A stretch of DNA of 64,000 bases from Brevibacillus laterosporus LMG 15441. GTDB lineage: Bacteria; Bacillota; Bacilli; Brevibacillales; Brevibacillaceae. The notes beneath the pieces are model-generated. The model made no database searches. It was given only the letters and a program-made list of their open reading frames with translations, and had not been told where the DNA came from. Location: positions 2,948,501 through 3,012,500 of the forward strand of contig NZ_CP007806.1 in assembly GCF_000219535.2 (NCBI RefSeq), in the 5' to 3' direction. This document shows positions 9,373-17,820 of this stretch, one piece after another. Position 1 is the first letter of the stretch. Each line of letters opens with the position of its first letter. The position numbers were made by a program, and so were the translations under genes.

Positions 9373-9777
9373 TTAAAAGGTCATAGCCTGTTGCACAACA
9401 TGACTATCAACATATTGTTTAAATTTGATAATTTTTCCCTCATGAAGGTGATAAATGTGTACAAACTCTGCTTGAAACGCTTTGCCTGTTGCTTTATAGG
9501 TTCCAGAATAAACCCCTTCAACGATAATGATATCCTTCTCGTTTACTTCATGATAGGTGTGTACGCTTGCCTTGAAATCGTCCCATTCCGTTGCCAAACG
9601 GCTAAATACATTCTGCATGACAGCCTCTACACCAATGTATGTTCCACCATATGGAAAGCCTGGTGCCTCCGTCCATTCTACGAAATCCGAAAGGGCTGCA
9701 AGCAAATGCTGAGCGTTAGAAGAAGATGGACCCTCGTATGTTCTGCGAATGATTTCTAAGTTAGTTAGTTGACCCAT
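9373..9777 (-). CDS. NTF2-like (SnoaL-type) small protein
   Basis: I start this at the ATG at 9777 (MGQLTNLEII), giving 134 residues, because GGAGG lies eight bases upstream. A longer frame would need a TTG that overlaps that ribosome site. The sequence pattern is a SnoaL-like polyketide-cyclase/NTF2 fold: N-terminal helices, a GGTYIG turn, VNEKDIIIVEGVYSGT strands and a C-terminal EFVHIYHLHEGKIIKFKQYVDS, which is typical of stress-induced or ester/ketone-handling members. No substrate can be assigned from sequence. It is 45 bases downstream of the DsbA-like gene, so the two probably form an operon controlled by the operator-overlapped promoter at 10618-10646, which suggests an inducible stress or detoxification pair. 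Confidence 0.8.
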   Translation of the reverse strand: MGQLTNLEIIRRTYEGPSSSNAQHLLAALSDFVEWTEAPGFPYGGTYIGVEAVMQNVFSRLATEWDDFKASVHTYHEVNEKDIIIVEGVYSGTYKATGKAFQAEFVHIYHLHEGKIIKFKQYVDSHVVQQAMTF

Positions 9778-9822
9778 ATAAGTATCCTCCAAATTCAGAT
9801 AAGCAAGTCTGAAATCAATCTA

Positions 9823-10473
9823 TTAGCATTCTCCGTCCAGTGAGCATTGCAATCCATCAAACTCGTTTGTCTTATTTTTATCTAGTTCCTTATCAATAAT
9901 TTTTGCTAAGGTTTCCTTGTTAGCTAATCCCTGTACCACTTCGTCACCAATCACAAGCGTTGGAACAGCCATAATTTGCGCTTCTTCATAGGCATGCTTT
10001 AATAGCTTCTGATGCACTTCTTTATATTTTCGTGTTACCAAGGCTTCCCTGCACTCATCCATATCAAGTCCAACTTCACCCGCTAGTTTTGTCAGCACAT
10101 CAATATCTTCAATGTTTTGTTCTTCTTGGAAAAATGCTGTAAACACTCTATGGTGATACTCATTGCCTTTCCCCTGTTCCTTCGCGTACTGATAGGCTTC
10201 AAATGCCAAGTGTGTATATGGATGTGGTGAAACACGTGGCAAACGCATATCAATTCCTAGCTTTTTAGCAGTCGGAAGAATAAAGGAATCCCAGGAGCCA
10301 AGCTTGTCAGGCTCCTTCCATGGATCAATTTTTGAATAAGGACTTGGACGCAATTCGAATGGCATCCATTCTACCTCTACATCTTTTTCCTTCGCGATCT
10401 CATCTAAAGGGCCTTTTCCTAAAAAACAAAATGGACATATAAAATCAGAGTAAGCTTTAATTTTTATCGTCAT
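9823..10473 (-). CDS. DsbA-family thiol oxidoreductase (FrnE-like)
   Basis: This 216-residue protein has a thioredoxin-fold DSBA domain with a CPFC motif at residues 13-16, a helical insertion, and the cis-proline segment MAVPTLVIGDEVVQGL near the C-terminus. It lacks a signal peptide, so it is cytoplasmic, unlike classical DsbA. The family includes FrnE-like proteins and 2-hydroxychromene-2-carboxylate isomerases; the retained CxxC favours a disulfide oxidoreductase role. GAGGT lies about nine bases before the ATG. It is the first gene of a likely two-gene operon with the NTF2-like protein. A clear promoter overlapped by a perfect inverted repeat suggests induction by a small regulator not encoded nearby. 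Confidence 0.87.
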   Translation of the reverse strand: MTIKIKAYSDFICPFCFLGKGPLDEIAKEKDVEVEWMPFELRPSPYSKIDPWKEPDKLGSWDSFILPTAKKLGIDMRLPRVSPHPYTHLAFEAYQYAKEQGKGNEYHHRVFTAFFQEEQNIEDIDVLTKLAGEVGLDMDECREALVTRKYKEVHQKLLKHAYEEAQIMAVPTLVIGDEVVQGLANKETLAKIIDKELDKNKTNEFDGLQCSLDGEC

Positions 10474-10610
10474 CGCTACATTACCTCAGCTTTCCATTTA
10501 TAATCCTATTGTCATAACCATGCTAGTCATATAAAAAGATTCAAGAATATACTATTCAACGACTGGGGATTCACAAAGAATCTTCTACAGTACTTGTCGT
10601 CTTGTTAACA

Positions 10611-10629
10611 TGTAACAATTATAGTTACA
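10611..10629. promoter_or_regulatory. Operator-like inverted repeat TGTAAC-N7-GTTACA
   Basis: TGTAAC (10611-10616) and GTTACA (10624-10629) are perfect inverted arms around seven bases that contain the -10 box of the DsbA-like gene. Such placement is typical of a repressor site of the HxlR, MarR or TetR type. The regulator is not identified in the window. Confidence 0.55.
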
Positions 10630-10646
10630 ACTAAAGTTTAAGTCAA
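10618..10646 (-). promoter_or_regulatory. Sigma-A-type promoter of the DsbA-like operon
   Basis: On the minus strand TTGACT (10646-10641), a 17-base spacer and a perfect TATAAT (10623-10618) form a strong promoter about 145 bases upstream of the DsbA-like start. The 320-base gap 10474-10794 otherwise holds only this promoter, its operator and the ligase terminator; I see no gene in it. Confidence 0.75.
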
Positions 10647-10744
10647 CCATTTTATACGATCCATTTTAGAATTACTAATACGTTAAAAATTTATCCTCAT
10701 TCAGCCACATTTCATAATCACCTCTCTCCTTACCTTGCCGCATA

Positions 10745-10780
10745 TGAAAAAAAGCCTTTTCTCCGTTACGAAAAAGGCTT
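10745..10780 (-). terminator. Rho-independent terminator after the acyl-CoA ligase
   Basis: AAGCCTTTT (10752-10760) pairs with AAAAGGCTT (10772-10780), followed on the minus strand by a run of T, 15 bases beyond the ligase stop codon. Confidence 0.8.
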
Positions 10781-10794
10781 CCAGACAAAGCTTA

Positions 10795-12375
10795 TCAATG
10801 TAATTTATCCATTTCACTCAACATCTGATATTGTCTGCGCAGCTCTCTTTTTACAATTTTCCCGCTAGGATTACGCGGTAGCTGATCTGTGACCACAACA
10901 AACTTAGGCACTTTAAAGGAGGAGAGACCTTTTTTACAAAATTGCAATAATTCTTCTGTTTCTATTTCTTCTCCTGCATTCGCTACTACAATCGCTGTAA
11001 CTGCTTCGATCCAATACGGATGCGGAATACCGATCACTGCCACCTCCGAAACCTTTGGATGCTGATACATCCATTCTTCAATTTCACGACTAGCTACGTT
11101 TTCACCTCCCGTTTTAATCATATCCTTTTTGCGATCAACCACTGTTATATAGCCCTCTTCATCCATGCTACCGAGGTCACCACTATGAAACCAGCCACCT
11201 TGAAAAGCACTTCTCGTTTTCTCCTCATCCTTAAAATAGCCAAGCATGATATGACTGCTCCGATGTACAATCTCGCCGATATGGCCAATTGGCACTTCGT
11301 TTCCTGACTCATCAACAATTTTTGTTTCTACATGTAATGCAGGCTTCCCAGCCGAGCCTGTTTTGCGAAGCTGATCATGTGGTTTTAATACGGTGGCTAG
11401 TGGAGCTACTTCTGTTTGTCCATAAAAATTATACAGCTTGCTTTGAGGTAAGCGCATACAAAGCTCTTTGATAATCTCTACAGGCATGATGGCAGCTCCG
11501 TAGTAGCATTTTTGTAACGAAGATAAATTACGTGCTGCAAAATCCTCGGAACGCAACAATGCGATCCACACAGTAGGCGGACAAAAAAGCTGTGTTGCCC
11601 CGTATCGTTCTACCGTCTCAAGCATCAGTGCAGGTGCAGCATGCTCTAAAATAGTACCGCTTGCGCCAACATATAAATGAGGACCTAAGAAACAATGAAG
11701 CTGGGCGGAGTGGAATAACGGTAAAGCATGAACCAAAATATCCTGCTCCGTCAAATCACCATCTAAGATTACACTCATGTATTGCGCTATCAAGTTTTTA
11801 TGAGTAAGCATAACGCCTTTTGGCTTGGACTCCGTACCACTTGTATACATAATCTGAGCGACGTCATCATCATCCAAGTTCACATCGGGCTCCACTGTTG
11901 GTAAGTCAGCAATCATCGTACGTAATGGCATCCATTCCAAAATAGGATCGGCAGGGCTTGATATGATGGCTCGTAATCGCAACTCGCAGTTCGCAATCTC
12001 ATTCGCTTTATCTGCTACAGCTAGGAATTCTGGCGCAACAAAACAAGCCTGAATCTCTGCATGTCCCATGATATATGCAACATCCTCTACATTCAGCATA
12101 TAGTTGATCGGGACCATAATAACTCCCGCTTTGGCTAAAGCGAACGTAACAATTACAAAGTCAAGTGAGTTACGGGATAGTACTGCAGCACGATCACCCG
12201 TTTGCAGTCCCTTAGAGCAGATGTATTGAGCTGTTTGGTTTATTAATGAATCGAGTTGTTGGTAGGTAACCTCCTCCCTTTTAAAACGCAAAGCTATTTT
12301 TTTCGGAAAACGGAGACTGCTTCTTCTGATAATATCCCCTAATGTATTGCGGCGAGTTCGTTGAATTTCGCTCAT
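10795..12375 (-). CDS. Long-chain acyl-CoA synthetase / AMP-dependent ligase
   Basis: This is a 526-residue ANL-superfamily enzyme that activates a carboxylate to acyl-AMP and then to acyl-CoA. The ATP loop is MYTSGTESKPKG, the A5-like motif YNFYGQTE, the hinge GWFHSGDLGSMDEEGY then DRKKDMIKTGGENV, and the catalytic lysine lies in PRNPSGKIVKRE. The sequence is closest in style to medium- or long-chain fatty acyl-CoA ligases. I use the ATG at 12375 because GGAGG is seven bases upstream of it; an ATG two codons earlier is too close to that site. It is monocistronic with its own terminator. It might feed an acyl starter to the NRPS cluster 5.5 kb away, but a germination operon and other genes intervene, and nothing in the sequence proves a link. 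Confidence 0.88.
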   Translation of the reverse strand: MSEIQRTRRNTLGDIIRRSSLRFPKKIALRFKREEVTYQQLDSLINQTAQYICSKGLQTGDRAAVLSRNSLDFVIVTFALAKAGVIMVPINYMLNVEDVAYIMGHAEIQACFVAPEFLAVADKANEIANCELRLRAIISSPADPILEWMPLRTMIADLPTVEPDVNLDDDDVAQIMYTSGTESKPKGVMLTHKNLIAQYMSVILDGDLTEQDILVHALPLFHSAQLHCFLGPHLYVGASGTILEHAAPALMLETVERYGATQLFCPPTVWIALLRSEDFAARNLSSLQKCYYGAAIMPVEIIKELCMRLPQSKLYNFYGQTEVAPLATVLKPHDQLRKTGSAGKPALHVETKIVDESGNEVPIGHIGEIVHRSSHIMLGYFKDEEKTRSAFQGGWFHSGDLGSMDEEGYITVVDRKKDMIKTGGENVASREIEEWMYQHPKVSEVAVIGIPHPYWIEAVTAIVVANAGEEIETEELLQFCKKGLSSFKVPKFVVVTDQLPRNPSGKIVKRELRRQYQMLSEMDKLH

Positions 12376-12531
12376 TTTCATACCTCCCCACTATTTCTCT
12401 TTATTATATATGGGTTTGGTACGTTTTCAGAATGTTTCGTCATAAATAAAACCTTTTCTTGCTCATGCACCAGTGACTGTCGCAGAGACTGCTCAGACGT
12501 TGAACAGTCTCTTTATCCGATTTGGTTACCC

Positions 12532-13047
12532 CTATTTTTTTCTGTCTGCTTTCATTAACTGTCTCTGCAACTCGTCCTTCTGTTCCTCTACTAGCAGTTG
12601 GTTTGCCATTGGAAAAAGAACCATCTCTTCTTTCATAAAGTGATCGGATAAAACTACGTAGGCTTTCGCTACAGGATCGGCTGTCATAATAGCTGAGTTC
12701 TTGTCAATCGTTACACCTACTGTGCTCATTTTTTCTTTGAAATGTACGAAATGTTGTTTCGCTTCTCGGTGTTCCTCTTCCATGACTGCAATAGGTCCGT
12801 TCTCTCCACCCGTCAGCTCAAATATCATGGGGAAAAAGAAGGATTCTTCACGTTCGGCGTGCGTTTCTAGCATAAGCAAAAAACTGTCTACCTTTTCTTC
12901 TAATGAATGCAGACTTTGAGCATAGCTCTTCTCATCTCCCGTTTTCCCCATTGTAACGGCTTGTTCATACAACTCTTCCATTAACTGCCGGAGCGGACCA
13001 TGCTCGTTCTTTAATTGTTCAAATGCAGGTGATAAATCTTTATGCAT
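12532..13047 (-). CDS. Hemerythrin HHE-domain protein
   Basis: This 171-residue four-helix protein carries the iron-ligand pattern of hemerythrin-like proteins: H in KNEHGPLR, HAEREES with FFFP, EEEHREAKQHF, and SDHFMKEEMVLFP. Such domains bind a di-iron centre and act in oxygen, nitric oxide or iron handling; the role here is not defined. GGAGG lies upstream of the ATG at a normal distance. A short inverted repeat, AGAGACTG/CAGTCTCT (12484-12512), lies beyond the stop but lacks a T-run on the transcript side, so I do not call it a terminator. Confidence 0.9.
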   Translation of the reverse strand: MHKDLSPAFEQLKNEHGPLRQLMEELYEQAVTMGKTGDEKSYAQSLHSLEEKVDSFLLMLETHAEREESFFFPMIFELTGGENGPIAVMEEEHREAKQHFVHFKEKMSTVGVTIDKNSAIMTADPVAKAYVVLSDHFMKEEMVLFPMANQLLVEEQKDELQRQLMKADRKK

Positions 13048-13129
13048 GGCACTTTTCCTCCTTGTTTTCTCTGCTTCTAGTATACTTGTTTTTGCTAGAA
13101 ATAGTGAGAAGTTGTAACGTTTTTACCAA

Positions 13130-13171
13130 AATAAAATAGGCACCTCCTTTTGCCCCTCAAGAGATGCCTAT
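13130..13171 (-). terminator. Probable terminator after the unidentified helical protein
   Basis: ATAGGCA (13136-13142) pairs with TGCCTAT (13165-13171) and is followed on the minus strand by TTTTATTTTG. The stem is short and lies 22 bases past the stop. Confidence 0.55.
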
Positions 13172-13192
13172 ATCCTTTTGGATTTTTACCGT

Positions 13193-13789
13193 TTACCTTG
13201 TATTCTCTTCTTCCTGATGGATGAATTGCTGTTCGACCAATTCCTGGTGAAAACGTAAAAAGTGTAAATAGACACGGACAGCCTCATCAAAGCGCTCCAT
13301 ACGACTTTGTAATTGTTGCTGTTCACTAAGACCATAGAAGCGGCATTCGTGAACATGCATCACCCAGCGATCGAAGTCTCCTTTTCCAAACCAAATACGC
13401 TGATGAAAAAATTTTCTCATCATGTATAAAAATGATTCTTGGGAATAGTGATCTTGAAACTTTACGACTTGGTTCTCCCATTCATTTCGGACTTCCTCAT
13501 GAAAAACGCTAAGGAACCATTTCATCGTACCTTCCACTAAAAGTCCGATATTCGTCCAAGCAAGTAATAAATCCCCAGGCTCTGTGCTCTGCATATGTAG
13601 CCAACGGTGCAGGCTTTTCGATAAACTAATCTGGCACAATAAGGTATCTGCCGTGACTAGATGAGCAGTAGACAGTTGTTTCGATCGAGGAGGAATGCTC
13701 CAACTTGCATGAATGCTAGTGTGTCGTTCAATTACTTCATCTACGACTTGTTCTAATGGCATTTGCTCTACTTGTTCCCATGACACCAT
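13193..13789 (-). CDS. Unidentified helical protein
   Basis: This 198-residue protein has an ATG start with GGGGGAG eight bases upstream and its own probable terminator, so it is likely a real gene. I do not recognise the family with confidence. The sequence appears wholly alpha-helical, rich in Trp, His and Gln, with no signal peptide and no membrane segment. Features include LSKSLHRWLHM, a hydrophobic DLLLAWTNIGLLVEG segment and a Glu/Gln-rich C-terminus. The arrangement loosely recalls HEPN-type helical bundles, but the catalytic RxxxxH signature of active HEPN nucleases is not evident. It lies between the hemerythrin gene and the germination operon with no functional hint from either. Confidence 0.7.
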   Translation of the reverse strand: MVSWEQVEQMPLEQVVDEVIERHTSIHASWSIPPRSKQLSTAHLVTADTLLCQISLSKSLHRWLHMQSTEPGDLLLAWTNIGLLVEGTMKWFLSVFHEEVRNEWENQVVKFQDHYSQESFLYMMRKFFHQRIWFGKGDFDRWVMHVHECRFYGLSEQQQLQSRMERFDEAVRVYLHFLRFHQELVEQQFIHQEEENTR

Positions 13790-13870
13790 AACACGTTCTC
13801 CCCCTCATCTGTTATAATACAGTTATTCTACTCGCTTTTCTCTGTTTTGTATAGCGTAACTATTGCCCTG

Positions 13871-14992
13871 TTATTCTTGAACTAAGCCGTTGAACATTAC
13901 CCTAATTTCTGGCTCGATCATAATCGTTATCTTTGCAAGTGCACTTCCCCAGTCCATCTGCATGTTTTTCCAATCCTGATAATAGTATGCTCTCATGTAA
14001 TCTCCTAGGCCTAGAGGATCTACTTTGTGCTGCTGGAGTTTTTTTATGACCTTCTCTGTTTCTTTTTTTACTGCCTTTTCAAGAAACTTTTCGATTGATT
14101 TCATGGTGTTCTGCGCAGGAAATAAATTTACGCTTTCATTCAGGTTCGCATCCATTTTTAGCTTGATGTTATAGTAGAATTGATCATCCTTTTTTACTAG
14201 CTTCACCTTACGAGTCACACGTTCAAAGGTAGCGCTTATGATTTTGCTGTCAACTTTATTTTTTGTTTCCTTCAGAGGTAACGACAGGGAGAACAAGCCT
14301 TTATGAAAGCGTTGAAGCATATGCATAATCGTAGTCTCCTGAAGAGAAAGCGTCGTTACAGCCTTTCCCTGCCCATTTAATAAAGCGGTTCCTTTTATCT
14401 CCAATTGATTTTTTTCTTTCTTGACAACTCCAATATAAGGTGTAATCGTCTTCTCCATTACCGTCCATTGAAAATCGAGTAACGTAGAACGCGAAATCAG
14501 GTTCCGCACTGCTGTCGAATCAATTAACTGACCAAGATATATGGGCAGGCGGGGCCTGTTTTTCGCTTCGAACATAATCACATCCTTCACCGGCCCATCC
14601 ACCATTAAAACATTCGCATTACTAGCACTAGTCACATCCCGATACAAAACATCTAATAAGGGAAACACATCATGTGACTCCAATAATTCCCGTCCAATCA
14701 ATACCTGCTGGAGTTTGGCAGTAGTTAAAAGTCCGATAGAGCTAGCATCAAAAAAATTACGTGCGTTACGAATACTATCTGCTTTAACTTCATGTGTTTC
14801 TACTTTTTTAGGTGCATCTTCATTAAAAATAGGACTTACTGAATAGTAATACAGATTTTTCCCTTTTTTATCCAAACCAAGTGTTAAATTAAACGTTGCA
14901 TTCTCAATATTGATCCGTTGCGAGCATCCACTCAGCAATAAAGAGAGCAGAACGATCCACAGAAACATGTGAACATAATACTTGTTAATCAT
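13871..14992 (-). CDS. Spore germination lipoprotein, Ger(x)C family
   Basis: This 373-residue protein begins with a lipoprotein signal peptide: a hydrophobic stretch ending in LLLSGC at residues 18-23, so Cys23 is the expected lipidated residue. It matches the Ger(x)C family in length and pattern, with NLTLGLDKKGKNLYYYSV, a NARNFFDASSIGLLT segment and QVLIGRELL in the N-terminal domain, and a C-terminal domain ending in ALAKITIMIEPEIRVMFNG. It is the C subunit of a nutrient germinant receptor on the outer face of the spore inner membrane. Its start codon overlaps the stop of the B-subunit gene by four bases, showing translational coupling. Confidence 0.94.
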   Translation of the reverse strand: MINKYYVHMFLWIVLLSLLLSGCSQRINIENATFNLTLGLDKKGKNLYYYSVSPIFNEDAPKKVETHEVKADSIRNARNFFDASSIGLLTTAKLQQVLIGRELLESHDVFPLLDVLYRDVTSASNANVLMVDGPVKDVIMFEAKNRPRLPIYLGQLIDSTAVRNLISRSTLLDFQWTVMEKTITPYIGVVKKEKNQLEIKGTALLNGQGKAVTTLSLQETTIMHMLQRFHKGLFSLSLPLKETKNKVDSKIISATFERVTRKVKLVKKDDQFYYNIKLKMDANLNESVNLFPAQNTMKSIEKFLEKAVKKETEKVIKKLQQHKVDPLGLGDYMRAYYYQDWKNMQMDWGSALAKITIMIEPEIRVMFNGLVQE

Positions 14993-16092
14993 CTCTCTCG
15001 CCTCCTCTGTATGACCTTTTGAAATAGGACAAGATACAGGAAGAAGATGAGAGGGAACAAATAGCTCACGAAATAGCTGAGTGGCTGTGCTATCTCTAAA
15101 AAATGACGGATGTCCGAAAAACTAGGCGAATATAAAAGCGAAATGACGATCAAACATCCTAAAAAAATCAGAAAGTGTTTCTTCCTCATCTCAGCATGGA
15201 ATAGATTCTCTACGGTATAGACAGAAAAATAGCTGAGGGTAATCCATGATATCGAAAGAACAAACAAATAAAACGACAGAAAAATGACTTCAAAACGCTC
15301 TAAAAACGGAAACTCCACTACTTTTAATAAGGTAAGCGTGGGCCACATATAGTTAGCCACTTGTTCCTGTGAAAAAAAGAGAAAACAGATGATGGTGACA
15401 AACAGCAAAACCAGCATCGAAATAGTATTGGCGATGAGAGCACCCGCTGTTGCTTTTGATTTATCCTTTAAGAAAGGATAGAAAAACATGATCATCTCAA
15501 AGCCCCAAAAGAAGGTAATGGCAGGCATGATACCTTTTATCACAGGTTCTAGTCCTTCCCGCATAATCGGAAGCAGATAGAATGGATTAGCATATTGTAA
15601 GGGAAAAATCAACAGCAAAGGCATCCACACACTTATCAAAATAGCAAATTGAGCATAGCGAGTAATGTTTTTAAACCCATGAGAACACAGCATATAAATC
15701 GGGATAACAAATAAGCTCATTAGCCAAAAGCTCGAAATTCTCTGGAGAACCCATACCTGGATTAAAAAAATGGACCCTGCTACTATCGCATAGGTAAACA
15801 AGATGAGATGGAGCGCTATCAAAAAATACATGAACCAACCAACAATTGGACCACAATAGATACGTAAAGACTGGAATAGCGTAAGTTCGGGATTTCGGGC
15901 CATCATTTTTGTGATAATGATGCTAGCGATACAAACGATGATCCAGCTCAGCACAATAGATATCCAGCCATCTATTCCTACTTCACGTGCTAAGTCTCGC
16001 GGAATATATAAAATCCCCAAACCTACCTGATTCCCCGCAATTAAAAAAATATATTGATACAGCGTTATTTGATTATGCTTCACATAACCCAT
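14989..16092 (-). CDS. Spore germination protein, GerB-type permease
   Basis: This 367-residue integral membrane protein belongs to the GerAB/endospore germination permease family within the APC superfamily. It has about ten hydrophobic segments. The N-terminus contains QYIFLIAGNQVGLGILYIPRDLA, typical of the first two helices, and an EMIMFFYPFL segment lies centrally. It forms the ligand-recognising B subunit of a germinant receptor. It lies six bases behind the A subunit and overlaps the C subunit by four, so the three genes form one operon with the usual A-B-C order. Confidence 0.94.
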   Translation of the reverse strand: MGYVKHNQITLYQYIFLIAGNQVGLGILYIPRDLAREVGIDGWISIVLSWIIVCIASIIITKMMARNPELTLFQSLRIYCGPIVGWFMYFLIALHLILFTYAIVAGSIFLIQVWVLQRISSFWLMSLFVIPIYMLCSHGFKNITRYAQFAILISVWMPLLLIFPLQYANPFYLLPIMREGLEPVIKGIMPAITFFWGFEMIMFFYPFLKDKSKATAGALIANTISMLVLLFVTIICFLFFSQEQVANYMWPTLTLLKVVEFPFLERFEVIFLSFYLFVLSISWITLSYFSVYTVENLFHAEMRKKHFLIFLGCLIVISLLYSPSFSDIRHFLEIAQPLSYFVSYLFPLIFFLYLVLFQKVIQRRRER

Positions 16093-16098
16093 CTACCA

Positions 16099-17613
16099 TC
16101 ACCTATCTGTTGGATCAGTAGCCTTTTTCTTCTTTTCCTGTAATGGACTTGCACTATGAGGTCTGATAGTCAAATATTTTGGTGCAGTAAGTACGACGGC
16201 ATCTTTCCATTCTTTCATTCGAACCGGAGCAAGCGGCGAACCATACGGCGTTCCAATAGAGGTTAGCGTAATAAGGTGGATAAACATGATCATTAACCCC
16301 ATGATAATTCCTACATAGCCAAAGAAATAAGCAAGCATCATCATGGGAAAGCGAAGTAAACGAATGGTTGACGACATATCGTAGTAAGGAATGATAAAGG
16401 AAGCAATTGCTGTAATGGATACCACGATCACCATAATGTTGCTTACAATACCAGCCTGAACTGCAGCCTGACCAATTACAATACCACCTACAATACTAAC
16501 CGTTTGACCGATTGGCCCCGGCAGACGCAATCCCGCTTCCCGGAGCATTTCCAATGATAATTCCATTACTAAAGCCTCTAATACGGGCGGAAAAGGTACT
16601 TTTTCCCTTGACTCTCCAATGGATAATAACAGCTTTAACGGGATCACTTCGAAATGAAACGAAATTGTCGCCACATAAAAAGCCGGAAGCACAAGAGAAA
16701 TCATAAAAGCAATATAGCGCAGCAGCCGAACAAACGAAGCTAATAGCCAATTGACATTATAATCATCCTTCGTTTGCAAAAAACCAACTAGATCCATTGG
16801 TGCAATGAGTACTCCTGGGGAACGATCCATGATAATAGCGACACGCCCTTTTAAAATTTGCATTGCTGTCGTATCAGGACGTTCTGTCACCAAAAACTGC
16901 GGAAATACTGTGAATGTATTCTTCGAGATTAATTGCTGTAATTCACCGATATTTATAATGACATCCAGACTCAGCGCTTGAATGCGCCGCTCCAATTCCT
17001 CTATGACCTTTGGGTTAGCTACATCCTCCAAATAGGCCAGGGTAATAGTAACTTTTCCCCGTTCTCCAATTTTTAGCTGCCGAAGCTTTAATTCTGGGCT
17101 AGGTATGTATCTACGTAGTAAACCAAGGTTTTTTGAAGCATTCTCTACAAAACCATCATGCGCACCCTTGATTGTTGGCTCAAGATACGGCTCTTCAATC
17201 GAACGATCAGGATATGAAATGGTATTGACCTGATAAGCTATAGCATGGTGATGAAACAGTAAGATGCTTTTACCAATTAATAAGCTTTGTACAATCTCCT
17301 CTAGCGAGTGTGTTGGCTTCATCTCACAGCTTATTAAGGAAGAATCCTCAATCTGTGTAAGTGACGTCATGTTTTTTAACATAGGAGAAAGTACATCTTC
17401 ATAGATTAATTTTTTATCAGAAAGCTCCTCCATATATAAGATGGCAGCCTCTTCACCTTGATTCCACGAAAAGCGTTGTACGGTAAGATCTGGCATCTGA
17501 TCAAGCTTGGACAGAATTTGATTTATATTGTCCTTCAGTGATGTAGTAATAATAGAATCAGCTTGCGCGTGTCCTTTTCCCATGCTTCGTTTAAAAAATG
17601 GATGTTTGGGCAT
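16099..17613 (-). CDS. Spore germination protein, GerA-type subunit
   Basis: This 504-residue protein matches the GerA family: a soluble N-terminal region (about residues 1-290) containing FVENASKNLGLLRRYI and RVAIIMDRSPGVLIAP, then a membrane region of several helices (about 290-430) with VIPLKLLLSIGESREKVPFPPVLEALVMELSLE split over the loop, and a short basic cytoplasmic tail. It is the A subunit of a tricistronic germinant receptor. AGAGGTG precedes the ATG. A sigma-G-like promoter lies just upstream, consistent with expression in the forespore. The germinant cannot be predicted from sequence. Confidence 0.95.
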   Translation of the reverse strand: MPKHPFFKRSMGKGHAQADSIITTSLKDNINQILSKLDQMPDLTVQRFSWNQGEEAAILYMEELSDKKLIYEDVLSPMLKNMTSLTQIEDSSLISCEMKPTHSLEEIVQSLLIGKSILLFHHHAIAYQVNTISYPDRSIEEPYLEPTIKGAHDGFVENASKNLGLLRRYIPSPELKLRQLKIGERGKVTITLAYLEDVANPKVIEELERRIQALSLDVIINIGELQQLISKNTFTVFPQFLVTERPDTTAMQILKGRVAIIMDRSPGVLIAPMDLVGFLQTKDDYNVNWLLASFVRLLRYIAFMISLVLPAFYVATISFHFEVIPLKLLLSIGESREKVPFPPVLEALVMELSLEMLREAGLRLPGPIGQTVSIVGGIVIGQAAVQAGIVSNIMVIVVSITAIASFIIPYYDMSSTIRLLRFPMMMLAYFFGYVGIIMGLMIMFIHLITLTSIGTPYGSPLAPVRMKEWKDAVVLTAPKYLTIRPHSASPLQEKKKKATDPTDR

Positions 17614-17647
17614 GCAATCACCTCTACATGTCCTTAGACTGTATGTT

Positions 17648-17677
17648 AAGTATGTACTGTTAATGGAGGATTATGCA
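17648..17677 (-). promoter_or_regulatory. Sigma-G-like promoter of the germination operon
   Basis: On the minus strand TGCATA (17677-17672) and CATACTT (17654-17648) are separated by 17 bases, close to the forespore sigma-G consensus of TGAATA and CATACTA. It lies about 35 bases upstream of the GerA-type start codon. Confidence 0.6.
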
Positions 17678-17754
17678 CATAATAGAAAACCTTGGATATT
17701 CCTAATACAAACTTGCAAAGACCCCATTTCTTTTAAATCGATCCACTTCGAAAA

Positions 17755-17810
17755 TGATAAAAAAACAGTGTAGAAGCAGGAAAAGATTCCCTTGCTACTA
17801 CACTATTTTT
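17755..17810. terminator. Terminator at the end of the NRPS operon
   Basis: AGTGTAG (17767-17773) pairs with CTACACT (17798-17804), extended by an imperfect inner stem (AAGCAGG against CCTTGCT). A/T runs lie on both sides, so it could act in either direction. It lies just beyond the stop of the last NRPS gene and isolates the cluster from the germination operon. Confidence 0.75.
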
Positions 17811-17820
17811 ACACGTTACA

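Noticed and set aside
9778-9792. TTG start adding five residues to the NTF2-like protein
   Set aside because: The extra codons overlap the GGAGG that serves the ATG at 9777.
10795-12375. Acyl-CoA ligase as the lipid-loading enzyme of the NRPS cluster
   Set aside because: It has its own terminator and is separated from the cluster by the germination operon and two other genes; proximity alone is not enough.
12484-12512. AGAGACTG/CAGTCTCT inverted repeat as a hemerythrin terminator
   Set aside because: It has no T-run on the minus strand after the stem, so it cannot be supported as a rho-independent terminator.
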